34,918 bases of DNA from Candidatus Poribacteria bacterium. GTDB taxonomy: Bacteria; Poribacteria; WGA-4E; UBA9662. The notes under the pieces were generated by a model, which was not told where the DNA came from, searched no databases, and saw only the letters and a program-made list of their open reading frames with translations. The translations under genes and the position numbers were made by a program. The stretch lies in contig PAYP01000025.1 of the NCBI GenBank assembly GCA_002714785.1, positions 1 through 34,918 on the forward strand. Direction: 5' to 3'. Positions 7,442 to 16,422 of the stretch are shown piece after piece; within the stretch, counting starts at the first letter, position 1; each line of letters starts with the position of its first letter.

Positions 7442-8743
7442 ATGAAGGCCGCATTTGGAAGAGTTTCAATAACTCCACCGATTAATGATACTTTTCCTGA
7501 TTTATTTTTTGATCCACAAGGTACATTAGATGAAATATATGCTAGAGTAGCCATTCTAGAGGCGGATTCGGCACCAATTGTTTTGGTGGCACTTGACGTT
7601 CTCGGTATTGGGTTGGCAGAAATAGCAGACCTAGAGACTGATATCTCCAATGCAGTAATTATTGATACTGAAAAAATATGGATATTGAGTAGCCACAGTC
7701 ATTCAGCGCCGATTTTGTGTCCAATTGATCTTTATGATGGATTTAGCCCATATTTTGCAGGGCTAAAAGATCGTATTATTTGTTTAATTACGAACTTAAT
7801 GTCGCAATTACAACCAGTTACAATCCATTTTGGCCAGTCCAATTGCGACTTCAATGTCAATCGACGACTAGTAGATACCAGTGGTAATTGTCGTATGGCT
7901 CCCAATATAGATGGAGTTGTAGATAAGAGTGTTCCAGTAATCAGTTGCCGTGATGTTAACAACAGCTTAGTTGGTATTCTGTTCAGTTACTGTTGTCATC
8001 CGACTATCTTGCTAGGACCTAAGATCTCTGGGGACTATCCAGGATGGGCGCAGAATAGTTTAGAGAAGAAACATGAACCAGTCGTAGCTTTATTTTTACC
8101 TGGAGTATTTGGTAATGTTAGACCATACTTTGGTTCAGGAGATCGTTTCCGCCCAGGTACTGAATCGGATGTAATTTCGTGTGGTTATGAATTAGCTAAT
8201 GCTGTGGAAGAAGGTTTAAAGGATTCTTATCATGTGCCTACTGAAGTTATCCAAGCTTGGCGTATCAAACCTCAACTGCCGCTTGATAAACCATTATCAA
8301 TGGAGGAATTAGGTAAAATAGCATCTCAATCTATTGCATCTCAAAGCGAAAATGATTCAACTAATTCATGGAAGAATGGATTTAATATTGCTAGGCGACA
8401 ATGGGTTCAAAAAGTTCGGTTAGAAAAGATAGAAGATCGTGTACCAACCCATCAGACTTACACATTTTCAAGGATAAGATTAGGAGAATTAAATTTGGTC
8501 GGTTTTTCCGGTGAATTTTTCTTAGAATACGGCATTTATGCACAGTTCCAAAGAAGCCCAGAAAAAACATTAGCCTTTGGATATACGCAAGGATGTCAAA
8601 CTTATGTGCCAACGACAAAAGCCTTGGCTGAGGGGGGGTACGAGGTTCACGCCTATAAGCGATGGAAGCAAAGTTGCCCCTTCAAACCAGAAGTTGAAGG
8701 TGTCGTCAAAAACGCAATCTCTGATCTGATGTCTTTCGACTAG
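7442..8743 (+). CDS. Neutral/alkaline non-lysosomal ceramidase-like hydrolase (N-terminal domain only)
   Basis: The 433-residue protein matches the catalytic domain of neutral ceramidases, zinc amidases that release the fatty acid from ceramide. FGRVSITPP at the N-terminus, H85 and H87 in SSHSHSAP, NVNRRLVD (138-145), H186 in SYCCHPT, and GDYPG near 197-201 correspond to conserved metal- and substrate-site blocks. It is shorter than classical secreted ceramidases (about 650-780 residues), lacks their C-terminal immunoglobulin-like domain and has no signal peptide, so it is probably cytosolic. Many environmental bacteria carry such short versions, and their true substrate may not be ceramide. 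GAGGGAAGAAG just before the ATG gives a good ribosome-binding site. The next gene is convergent, 115 bp downstream. Confidence 0.83.
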   Translation: MKAAFGRVSITPPINDTFPDLFFDPQGTLDEIYARVAILEADSAPIVLVALDVLGIGLAEIADLETDISNAVIIDTEKIWILSSHSHSAPILCPIDLYDGFSPYFAGLKDRIICLITNLMSQLQPVTIHFGQSNCDFNVNRRLVDTSGNCRMAPNIDGVVDKSVPVISCRDVNNSLVGILFSYCCHPTILLGPKISGDYPGWAQNSLEKKHEPVVALFLPGVFGNVRPYFGSGDRFRPGTESDVISCGYELANAVEEGLKDSYHVPTEVIQAWRIKPQLPLDKPLSMEELGKIASQSIASQSENDSTNSWKNGFNIARRQWVQKVRLEKIEDRVPTHQTYTFSRIRLGELNLVGFSGEFFLEYGIYAQFQRSPEKTLAFGYTQGCQTYVPTTKALAEGGYEVHAYKRWKQSCPFKPEVEGVVKNAISDLMSFD

Positions 8744-8858
8744 TGATCCATAACTTTTGGAACACTTCATGAATCGAAAAATATGTTTTTTAATTGTGAA
8801 AATATTCGGTCTTTTACTCATGCTACTCGACCTCATATGAGAAGAAGACAGAATGAAG

Positions 8859-10085
8859 CTATCTGGATAAAAAGTTTGCAACTTTATTGATAGCTATAGC
8901 TATATCATCAATATCCTCTTTACTCATCTGTTCGTGAATTCCGACAACCGCAACTGTATTTAAACCTTTGATCGCATTAGGTACGAGATCCGGACTATAG
9001 TGGTACTTCTTGGATGCGTAAGGACTATTAAAAGGAAAACCACTACTACCATAGGTTTGACCTTTGGTTAAAAATTCACCCCTAAGAAAAATCGGATCTT
9101 TAATGTAGTGCGGAGAAACAGAAATACCTTCAGCTCTAAGGGCACTGCAGAATTCGTCGGGGTTGTGTGCTGTAATATGAAAAATATAGTTCCACCAGGA
9201 TACTTCTCTATTATCTTCTGGGGGAATAGCCATAATCCCAGATGCTGAGCTAATTTTTTCATTTAGTCGGGTTCCCAATTCGATTCTACGCTCCACGACC
9301 GACCGAACTTTTTCTAATTGTGCCAGACCGACAGCACCTTGTAGTTCGGTCATACGGTAATTAGGAGCTAAGAAAGCATGATCCCGATCACCCATGTACT
9401 GATAGTCCCAACCTTTATCAGAGAATAGCTTGAGCCGAATATAGGTTTCTTCATCGTTAGTAATAATAAATCCACCATCACCTGTGGTCATGTGCTTGGA
9501 TTGTTGCATACTAAAGCAACCCATATGACCAAAAGTTCCAGCATAATGTTCTTTATACTTAGTAGCATGAGTCTGAGAACAGTCTTCAATCAATATCAGA
9601 TCGTGCTTTTGCGCAATACGAACAACTGGATCTATATCGCATGGACGACCAAATAAGTGGACAAGGATGATTGCACGCGTGCGATCGGTAATATTAGCTT
9701 CAATCGAATCTGGTCGCATATTTAGCGTTAATGGATCGACATCAGCAAAAACAGGTATCGCATTCTGCATTAGAATTGGCATTACACTTCCAGGGTCAGT
9801 GATTGGAGCTGTAATGATTTCATCGCCTGGTTCAGGATTGACTACTCCAATAGCAGAGTGAATAGCAGCCGTACCACTAGTTGAGGATTGAGCAAAGGAT
9901 GCTCCATAAAAATTTGCTATTCGTTTTTCAAAATCCCTGACCATAGTACCACTTTTGCCAAATAGATTCTGACTACGTACGGCCTGTATGAGTAGTTCTT
10001 CCTCTCTTGAACTAAATGGTTTCCTATTGGGAAATGGTGTCTCCCTGACTTTTTTACCACCATAAATCGCAAGTTTAGTTTCCAT
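8859..10085 (-). CDS. DegT/DnrJ/EryC1/StrS family PLP-dependent aminotransferase
   Basis: This 408-residue protein is a sugar or cyclitol aminotransferase of the fold-type I DegT family. The PLP lysine is K197 in SMQQSKHMTTGDGG, and the ring-nitrogen aspartate is D168 in LIEDCSQTHA. GTAAIHSAI binds the phosphate side, and NYRMTELQGAVGLAQLEK is a clear family block. LAIYGGKKVRETPFPNRKPF at the start is common in stand-alone members often annotated as scyllo-inosose or AHBA-type aminotransferases. The substrate is not determinable: there is no nucleotide-sugar pathway next door. The ATG follows GAGAGGTTCAAA, a good ribosome-binding site. The gene is convergent with the ceramidase-like gene and lies 448 bp downstream of the M16 protease gene. 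Confidence 0.92.
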   Translation of the reverse strand: METKLAIYGGKKVRETPFPNRKPFSSREEELLIQAVRSQNLFGKSGTMVRDFEKRIANFYGASFAQSSTSGTAAIHSAIGVVNPEPGDEIITAPITDPGSVMPILMQNAIPVFADVDPLTLNMRPDSIEANITDRTRAIILVHLFGRPCDIDPVVRIAQKHDLILIEDCSQTHATKYKEHYAGTFGHMGCFSMQQSKHMTTGDGGFIITNDEETYIRLKLFSDKGWDYQYMGDRDHAFLAPNYRMTELQGAVGLAQLEKVRSVVERRIELGTRLNEKISSASGIMAIPPEDNREVSWWNYIFHITAHNPDEFCSALRAEGISVSPHYIKDPIFLRGEFLTKGQTYGSSGFPFNSPYASKKYHYSPDLVPNAIKGLNTVAVVGIHEQMSKEDIDDIAIAINKVANFLSR

Positions 10086-10533
10086 TTTGAACCTCTCGGT
10101 TAAAGCTTGATTGCACCAAATTTTCTTACAATTAGTTTCAGAGAGTAATCTTTTTGATTAATGTAACAGGGTTAAGTGAAATCGATAAAACTATACTCTT
10201 ACCTGTGGCAATTTGCATCGTCAGTTCTCAGAAAGGTTATCAGATATATAGAAGAGAATTATCCTACCTAGTAATCATTCACATATTGGATTATAGAATT
10301 AGTTTTCCACCTACTTTCTGCAGATGACACGAAATTCATTTTTGGTTTCGGCTGAAAAAACAGGTGAAAAAGAGCAATAGAGAGGAAAGCAAAATTACAA
10401 TTAGTTAAATGATATATATACATGCTTTCAATTTTATATGGATCAGGAATATAGGCTCAGCTAATTTCATTTTTTATTCGGCTCACGCTCTTATTATTGT
10501 CCTCGATTCAAAAACTTCTAACCAAAAATCAAT
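10086..10533. other. Spacer between protease and aminotransferase genes, nothing recognised
   Basis: The 448 bp are AT-rich with dense stops. An ATG frame at 10409-10537 would encode 42 hydrophobic residues and overlaps the end of the protease gene; I do not regard it as a gene. The promoter of the aminotransferase gene must lie here on the minus strand, but I see no strong -35/-10 pair. Confidence 0.5.
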
Positions 10534-13503
10534 TTAACCCAGAATATCCTCAATGATCAATTGTTGATTGGACATCTCCTTGTTGGCGGCTTCTAGCCTT
10601 TCTCGACTCGAAACGACGCAAATTGCACCTTTTGCAAAATTATTTTCTAATAGCTCCAATAGAGCTCTTTTTACTTCTTGAGGAGTGACACTCAGGAGTT
10701 CACCATAGTATTGCTCTCGAATTTCAGGACTTTGTCCGATTAGATGGCGATATAAAGCCTGACTAGTTGCAACTCCTGGCCGAATGGGTCGTTCAAATTG
10801 TTTTGCGGTCGCTATGATCGCGCGGTCAATGTCGGTTTGAGTCCATTCAACCTTACGAATGTAGTCAGCAACACCAGAGAAAACCTCTAAGGTTCTGCTA
10901 ATGTGTGGGTCTCGGTAGGAACCCAGGGTTAGTGTACTATCGAGTGGACTATAATTAAACATAGCCCCATACGCATTACCCCTGAATCGAATTTCGTTCA
11001 TAATATATTCGAGTCGGACTAGATGTGCTCCCACCATCAGGGGGGTTCTATCCGAATGGGAGTAATGAGGGGCTGGAATCACTTGTGCACAATGAGCTAC
11101 TTGGATTGGTGCAGCTAATCCCTCGCATGGTGAAACATCATATCGTTTAAAGTCGGTAGGAGAATCACCGATGGATTCGCGACTCATTTTCGAGATCCAA
11201 TTCTTTAAGGTCTTTTGTACTTCTTGAGCTGAATCTCTTGAGCCAGTAAAACTTGCAGTCATTCGACCACCAACTAACAAAAAATCACGTATAGATTCAA
11301 TTTGACTTATAATATCTTCACTGTGGACATCAAAATTGTTATTAAATCCTTCCACAAGGGATAATTGTGGTAACCCATACACGATTTCAGACAAATACCC
11401 TTCAACCGTTAAACCTCGTGCCGCATGGCTAGTTGCTGTTCCTGACCCATCATAAACCATGTTAGTCCGATATCTAGCCTGCGCCTGCTGGAGTACGTCC
11501 TGTAGTCGTTCCTTATCACTTGGATCAACTGAAAATAGTAAGTCGTGTAATACCTTTAAGGCTGGAGAAATTTGGTCGTCTAGTGCTTTCAAATTAAACT
11601 GGACGTTCCAGGAGGAATGGTGTGGATCATCGATACAAGTACCAAAGTCGGCTTGGCAAGAAATCCCACCGGTGAATGATGCTGACCGTTGAGCAATTTG
11701 CTCATAACTCATTCCCGCGGCCCCCATTTTCCGAATTGATTCAGTATAGCGAGGCAAATAAGGCCAGAGTTCGGGTGGCATGCCTTTCAAACTAAAGTTT
11801 AAAACCAAGTAATTAACACCGTTAGAGAAGACGTTATTTTGTAAAAGTTCGACACCATCAATTACTTCCACTTCTGTCTGGATGTGTGTGAGTCGATTTG
11901 GCAAATCATGAATTTTTAACTGTGGCAATTTTGCCAGCAATTCAGGAGGATTAGGTTGACTATTTAACTCGTCTAGTTCTCGTGCGTTAGCAGAAATTTG
12001 TGCGACCTGATCGTCGCTAAATTTGCTACGCACCTGTTTCATCCGATCGGCAAAATCCATGTCATTTTGTGCCTGCATCTGGCTATCAGGTTTTAATACG
12101 GCTGTAAGACGATGAGAATTTTTCAATAGACGCGAACGTATTAATTGGTTAAATAGTTGTGGATCGGATTCATAGCGACGTTTACAACTAGACAGATGCT
12201 CATTCATCCGCAAGAACACCAAAGGATCCTTGTCATAAATCCATGAGTTAATTACTCGTCTCATCATATGCAATGGGAACATTGATTGGATTTCGAGGTA
12301 GTGATACGACGACTGCTGAAAAGCAGCCTCTACTCTTTCAGGATCGATTGGACTGTCAGCGATTTGGGTGAGGGTTTCGGTCACTAACTGGACAAAATCG
12401 TCAAGACAATCAGATTCGCTACCCTTCAGACCAAGACTAAAGGTACTTTCTTTACCTATCCCACCTATTCCTGAAGCAATAAGATCGGCTCCCAAGTTTG
12501 AGCTGATAATTGCTTTTTTTAAAGGGGCAGCTTCATTGCCTAGCAAAATGAGGCTGAGAATGTAAAGTAGGGCAACATCCTCAGCATCAGTGGCATCACC
12601 AACTAACCACTCAATTGCCAAGTAGGTTTTTTCTTCAGATGACTCATCCACACCAATCGGATATTTATCGACTATGGATCTAGGTTGACTCCACCGAACC
12701 TGAGGCTCGATTTTGGTATCAACACCGATACGATTAAAACTACTAAGTTTGTCTGATAAAAATTCAAGATATTTCTGGGTTGGTATGTTTCCATAGAGGA
12801 AGAAATAACTATTACTTGGGTGATAATAAGTTCGATGAAACTCTTTTAACCCTTCGTATGTCAAATCGGGAATGGCATCTGGGTCCCCTCCAGATTCTCT
12901 ACCATAGATTGTATCAGGAAGAAGGGCACGTGAGACGGACCGGTAAAGTCGGGATTCTGGATCAGAAAATGCACCCTTCATTTCATTGTAGACAATACCC
13001 GTGATGGTCAAATCTCCCGTCGGTTTTTCCGGATCTAGAGGGGCAAAATGGTGTCCTTCTCTTCTAAATGTCTGTTCAGTTAGCAAAGGGTGAAAAACTG
13101 CATCAAAATAGACTTCGGCCAAGTTAAATAGATCTTGTTCAACGTTGCTTGCAACCGGATAATATGTACAGTCTGAACCTGTCATGGCGTTGATAAATGT
13201 TGCCATACTCATTTTTATCATTTCGAAAAAAGGTTCCTTGACTGGGTATTTAGCTGAACCTGCTAGAACTGCGTGTTCGAGGATATGAGAGACTCCGGTG
13301 TTATCTGGGGGGGGAGTTGGGAAACTAACCGAAAACAAATTCTCTGTATCTTCACTGTGCAGGTGAATTATCCGTGCTCCACTTTTTTTATGTTCAAGTT
13401 GATAAGCTACTGAACGTAAAGCTTCAAGAGGTGTTATCTCTGTGACTGAAAAACCACCAAAATCTTGTCCTAGATGCATGGTTATCTCTGGAAGTACTGA
13501 CAT
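10534..13503 (-). CDS. M16C (presequence protease/falcilysin-like) zinc metallopeptidase
   Basis: This 989-residue, single-chain inverzincin degrades short unstructured peptides inside a closed chamber made of two halves. The inverted zinc motif HILEH gives ligands H73 and H77 with catalytic E76. The distal ligand is E174 in VYNEMKGAFSDP, about 100 residues on, the spacing of PreP/falcilysin (M16C) and not of pitrilysin. INAMTGSDCTYYPVAS and VYFDAVFHP also match PreP. The C-terminal half carries FRGNAYGAMFNY, the conserved substrate-binding Arg/Tyr region. Length fits the family (about 970-1000). No signal peptide is visible, so it is likely cytosolic. AAGG ten bases before the ATG is an acceptable ribosome-binding site. 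Upstream are a perfect 18 bp palindrome and a tandem duplication. Confidence 0.94.
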   Translation of the reverse strand: MSVLPEITMHLGQDFGGFSVTEITPLEALRSVAYQLEHKKSGARIIHLHSEDTENLFSVSFPTPPPDNTGVSHILEHAVLAGSAKYPVKEPFFEMIKMSMATFINAMTGSDCTYYPVASNVEQDLFNLAEVYFDAVFHPLLTEQTFRREGHHFAPLDPEKPTGDLTITGIVYNEMKGAFSDPESRLYRSVSRALLPDTIYGRESGGDPDAIPDLTYEGLKEFHRTYYHPSNSYFFLYGNIPTQKYLEFLSDKLSSFNRIGVDTKIEPQVRWSQPRSIVDKYPIGVDESSEEKTYLAIEWLVGDATDAEDVALLYILSLILLGNEAAPLKKAIISSNLGADLIASGIGGIGKESTFSLGLKGSESDCLDDFVQLVTETLTQIADSPIDPERVEAAFQQSSYHYLEIQSMFPLHMMRRVINSWIYDKDPLVFLRMNEHLSSCKRRYESDPQLFNQLIRSRLLKNSHRLTAVLKPDSQMQAQNDMDFADRMKQVRSKFSDDQVAQISANARELDELNSQPNPPELLAKLPQLKIHDLPNRLTHIQTEVEVIDGVELLQNNVFSNGVNYLVLNFSLKGMPPELWPYLPRYTESIRKMGAAGMSYEQIAQRSASFTGGISCQADFGTCIDDPHHSSWNVQFNLKALDDQISPALKVLHDLLFSVDPSDKERLQDVLQQAQARYRTNMVYDGSGTATSHAARGLTVEGYLSEIVYGLPQLSLVEGFNNNFDVHSEDIISQIESIRDFLLVGGRMTASFTGSRDSAQEVQKTLKNWISKMSRESIGDSPTDFKRYDVSPCEGLAAPIQVAHCAQVIPAPHYSHSDRTPLMVGAHLVRLEYIMNEIRFRGNAYGAMFNYSPLDSTLTLGSYRDPHISRTLEVFSGVADYIRKVEWTQTDIDRAIIATAKQFERPIRPGVATSQALYRHLIGQSPEIREQYYGELLSVTPQEVKRALLELLENNFAKGAICVVSSRERLEAANKEMSNQQLIIEDILG

Positions 13504-13541
13504 TTTCTAACCTTATAAAATCTTAAGTTTATTCTATGAAT

Positions 13542-13559
13542 CAGAATCCATGGATTCTG
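13542..13559. promoter_or_regulatory. Perfect 18 bp palindrome upstream of the M16C protease gene
   Basis: CAGAATCC/ATGGATTCTG reads identically on both strands for 18 bases with no central spacer, 38 bp upstream of the protease ATG. Position and symmetry suit a repressor or activator operator bound by a dimer. A perfect 18-mer palindrome is rare by chance at one given spot, but no known consensus is recognised. Confidence 0.4.
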
Positions 13560-13588
13560 TAACTATTAAAATCTGTAACTATTAAAAA
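13557..13588. repeat. Tandem duplication of 16 bp
   Basis: CTGTAACTATTAAAAT occurs at 13557-13572 and again directly at 13573-13588, the first copy overlapping the 3' edge of the 18 bp palindrome. It looks like a slippage or short-duplication event in the upstream region of the protease gene, or paired half-sites. Confidence 0.75.
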
Positions 13589-14010
13589 TTGTATGATTGG
13601 TATTAAATAAAAATTTATCTTTTCTAGTATCTGATGAATGTGTTTTTATGAAATAAATAAAAAACGATGATATCTAAACTATCAACTTTATTGTTTTGCA
13701 GATTCATCTCGCTCATTTTGATGTACTCACCAACATCAAATCTTTTCTTATTTATTTTAACAGATACTTACTATCCAGAACAAAGTACTAATCTTTCTAA
13801 TACTATCGTAGTAATGGATCGGATTAGTTCTCTATATTTTCGAATACATAAAAAATATGGGAACCTGAAATGATAATGAAAGAACCAAATGGATAAGCAT
13901 ATTATAATTCAATTATTGTAAATAATAAGAATTGGATTAGGTCTAGTGTTCTTTTCAGAATTTATACTAATATTGTACGTAAGCAAACGTAGTTTTATGA
14001 AAGAGCCATA

Positions 14011-14160
14011 ATGTCTCAATTAATGGATAATATTTATAGAACGAAACTACCAATAAATAAATTATATTTCCAGGACAGTATCGAGTATCAAGACTTCCTG
14101 TCAAGTGAGAAAAAACGTCGTTGTAATCACAAACTATTAGGTACAACTATTCATATATAA
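14011..14160 (+). CDS. Possible small protein, 49 residues, unrecognised
   Basis: An ATG frame begins MSQLMDNIYRTKLP and runs 49 codons to a TAA, ending 22 bases before the first possible GH31 start. AAAGAG about 6-11 bases upstream could be a weak ribosome-binding site. The product is polar, with a basic patch (SSEKKRRCNHK), no signal peptide and no membrane segment. I recognise no family. It may be a real leader gene of the GH31-esterase pair, a fragment of an eroded gene, or chance. Confidence 0.2.
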   Translation: MSQLMDNIYRTKLPINKLYFQDSIEYQDFLSSEKKRRCNHKLLGTTIHI

Positions 14161-14218
14161 ATTCACCTGTCATAAGACTAGAGTGTATTTGTTAAAAACA
14201 ATGGAGTGTGGGAAAATT

Positions 14219-16351
14219 ATGAATGAAATAACTAAACAGGTTGGAAATCTGGATCTAATTGAGAATTGGCAGTCTGTGGCTAATGGTGTATGGAAATCCG
14301 AAATCGGAGATATGAACAGTGAAAAACGTTATATTAGTTTAGCTGCAGAAGCGCCTCGATTAGATAGAATAAATGGACTTTCGCCTACTAGTTTTCCTCT
14401 TGAAAATTGTATGCCATCCTTCCAGGATAAAGATGGGAAAATTACTGTCCGTATTCCTACTGAGAAAGACGAACATATCTATGGTTTTGGTCTCCAATTT
14501 GATGGTTTGAAGAAAAATAAAACGGTCCTCACTTTGAATACCGATCATTGGGGCAAAGGAAATGGGCGCACTCATGCACCGGTTCCTTTTTATATTTCAA
14601 GTCGTGGATACGGAGTATTCTTTAATACTGCACGTTTTATGAAGGTCTATTGTCAAATAGGTAATCGGAAAGATTCGCAGAATAACCCGTTGCCAGTTGA
14701 TCGAAACCCTGTATCTGGAAGTGAACCAATAAATCCTTGGCAAGCTGTTCCTCAAGGCGATGCTGTGGAAGCTCACATTATCGGAAAAGGGATGGAGCTT
14801 GTAATTTTCGGTGGTACTAGTATGCTAGACGTGATTCAGCGTTATAACCTTTATTGTGGCGGTGGTACATTACCACCCCTTTGGGGCTTGGGATTTTGGC
14901 ATCGTGTACATGCTACATTTGACGCAGATCAAACTGAGGCCGAACTTAGCGAGTTCAACAAAAAACAGTTTCCCTTAGATGTTATCGGGTTAGAACCGGG
15001 TTGGATGAGTTCTTCCTACCCGTGCACTTTTGAATGGCAGACGGCTCGCTTTTCAGATCCATTCTCATTTGTAGAGCGTCTTCGAAAACAGGGAGTACGC
15101 TTAAACTTGTGGATCAACCCTTATATCTCTCCGGAAAGTGGAATTTACGAAAAAATATACCCGTATTCTGGATCACACTTAGTCTGGTTGGGGCTAGTCC
15201 CTGACTATTATATGAGTCAAGCCCGTCAACTGTTGGTGCAACAACATACCAAAGAGCATTTGAAAATAGGTATCAGTGGATACAAGGTGGATGAAGTCGA
15301 TGGATATGACTTCTGGTTATGGCCAGACCACGCAACATTTCCTTCAGGAACTTCAGGAGAAACCATGCGTCAGACATATGGATTATTAATGCAGGAATTA
15401 CTATACAAGGATTTGTTCAAACAGAATAATCAGCGCACTTATGGTAATGTGCGTTCAAGTAATGGAGCAGCCTCTGGGTATCCGTTTGTTATTTACAGCG
15501 ACTCATATAACCACAAGGAGTATATTACCGGTATTTCATCTGCTAGTCTATGTGGGATTTTATGGACTCCTGAGATAAGAAATGCCTCCTCAGCAAGAGA
15601 ATGGCTAAATCGGATGCAGACAGTCTGTTTTTCTTCCATGGCTAAGTTAAATGCATGGGCTACTGGCTTGCAACCATGGAGCTTTTCGGAGGTGGAAGAT
15701 GCGGTTCGTCAGGTTATTCAACTTCGGATGCGCTTGTTGCCTTACATATATAGCTCCTTTGCCAATTACTATTTTAACGGTGTTCCACCGATTCGGGCTA
15801 TGATACTTGAAGATGATGGAAATACTGAAATCGAGACAAGAATTGATAGCCAACTTGACAGCGAGGCTAACCCTTATGCTATGGATAAAATTATCGAAAA
15901 AACGGACCAGTTTATGTTTGGTCCGTCCATCATGGTTGCTCCTTTTTACGAAAATCAAGCCACAGAGCGATATGTTTATTTACCACCAGGCAAATGGTAT
16001 GATTTCTATAGCGGCCAATATGCTGGTTCCGATACAACCATATTAGTAAAATCTGAACTGCTAAACGATAAAATTCCTTTGTTCGTCAAAGATGGAGCAT
16101 TAATACCTATGCTAAAACAAGATGTTATGAACACTGAAGAAGTAATAGGTCATGATCTAGAGGTACGTCATTACGGTGTTGATGATGGAACATTTCAGCT
16201 TTATGAAGATGATGGAAAAAGTTTTGATTACCAAAAAGGGGTTTACCGTATTCGCACGCTCTCTTTCACAAATCAGAGATTAACAGAAACTATTTCTAAG
16301 GACGATGCAGATTCTATGTTTGGTTCCGTTTCATTAAAAAGAATGATATAA
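14219..16351 (+). CDS. Glycoside hydrolase family 31 protein (alpha-glycosidase/xylosidase type)
   Basis: This retaining alpha-glycosidase-like protein has about 710 residues. An N-terminal beta-sandwich (IYGFGLQFDGL near 87-97) is followed by a TIM barrel starting PPLWGLGFWHRV, and a C-terminal beta domain with YLPPGKWYDFYSGQY and LYEDDGKSFDY. The nucleophile should be the first Asp of GYKVDEVDGYD (residue 358 from this start), aligning with the WxDMNE block, and the likely acid/base is D428 in VIYSDSYNH. Substrate preference (glucose, xylose, galactose) is not clear. There is no signal peptide. The frame is open from a GTG at 14183, with ATGs at 14201 and 14219; I chose 14219 because GGGA sits five bases before it. 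The esterase gene follows 71 bp later on the same strand, suggesting co-transcription. Confidence 0.9.
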   Translation: MNEITKQVGNLDLIENWQSVANGVWKSEIGDMNSEKRYISLAAEAPRLDRINGLSPTSFPLENCMPSFQDKDGKITVRIPTEKDEHIYGFGLQFDGLKKNKTVLTLNTDHWGKGNGRTHAPVPFYISSRGYGVFFNTARFMKVYCQIGNRKDSQNNPLPVDRNPVSGSEPINPWQAVPQGDAVEAHIIGKGMELVIFGGTSMLDVIQRYNLYCGGGTLPPLWGLGFWHRVHATFDADQTEAELSEFNKKQFPLDVIGLEPGWMSSSYPCTFEWQTARFSDPFSFVERLRKQGVRLNLWINPYISPESGIYEKIYPYSGSHLVWLGLVPDYYMSQARQLLVQQHTKEHLKIGISGYKVDEVDGYDFWLWPDHATFPSGTSGETMRQTYGLLMQELLYKDLFKQNNQRTYGNVRSSNGAASGYPFVIYSDSYNHKEYITGISSASLCGILWTPEIRNASSAREWLNRMQTVCFSSMAKLNAWATGLQPWSFSEVEDAVRQVIQLRMRLLPYIYSSFANYYFNGVPPIRAMILEDDGNTEIETRIDSQLDSEANPYAMDKIIEKTDQFMFGPSIMVAPFYENQATERYVYLPPGKWYDFYSGQYAGSDTTILVKSELLNDKIPLFVKDGALIPMLKQDVMNTEEVIGHDLEVRHYGVDDGTFQLYEDDGKSFDYQKGVYRIRTLSFTNQRLTETISKDDADSMFGSVSLKRMI

Positions 16352-16422
16352 GTATAAATTCTACTTTAGGCTGCTAATTGATAATAAAACATTATAATCG
16401 ATGGTAAAACATCATCTACCAT

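Larger units (their letters stand above)
13504..14218. other. Long divergent spacer between M16C (-) and GH31 (+) genes
   Basis: This 715 bp stretch must contain the promoters of both flanking genes. Apart from the palindrome and tandem repeat near the protease it is AT-rich with scattered stops. The open frame at 13667-13873 (68 codons) has no ribosome-binding site or protein-like pattern and is not called. A 49-codon frame at 14011-14160 is listed separately as a weak candidate. Confidence 0.5.

Noticed and set aside
7318-7650. 110-codon minus-strand frame across the ceramidase-like gene start
   Set aside because: It is antisense to a gene with clear catalytic motifs and a good ribosome-binding site.
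10409-10537. 42-codon hydrophobic frame running into the end of the M16C gene
   Set aside because: It is AT-rich, with composition-driven Ile/Phe content, no ribosome-binding site, and overlaps a well-supported gene on the other strand.
13667-13873. 68-codon plus-strand frame with a hydrophobic start
   Set aside because: The hydrophobic stretch reflects T-rich DNA. There is no ribosome-binding site and no sensible fold after residue 35.
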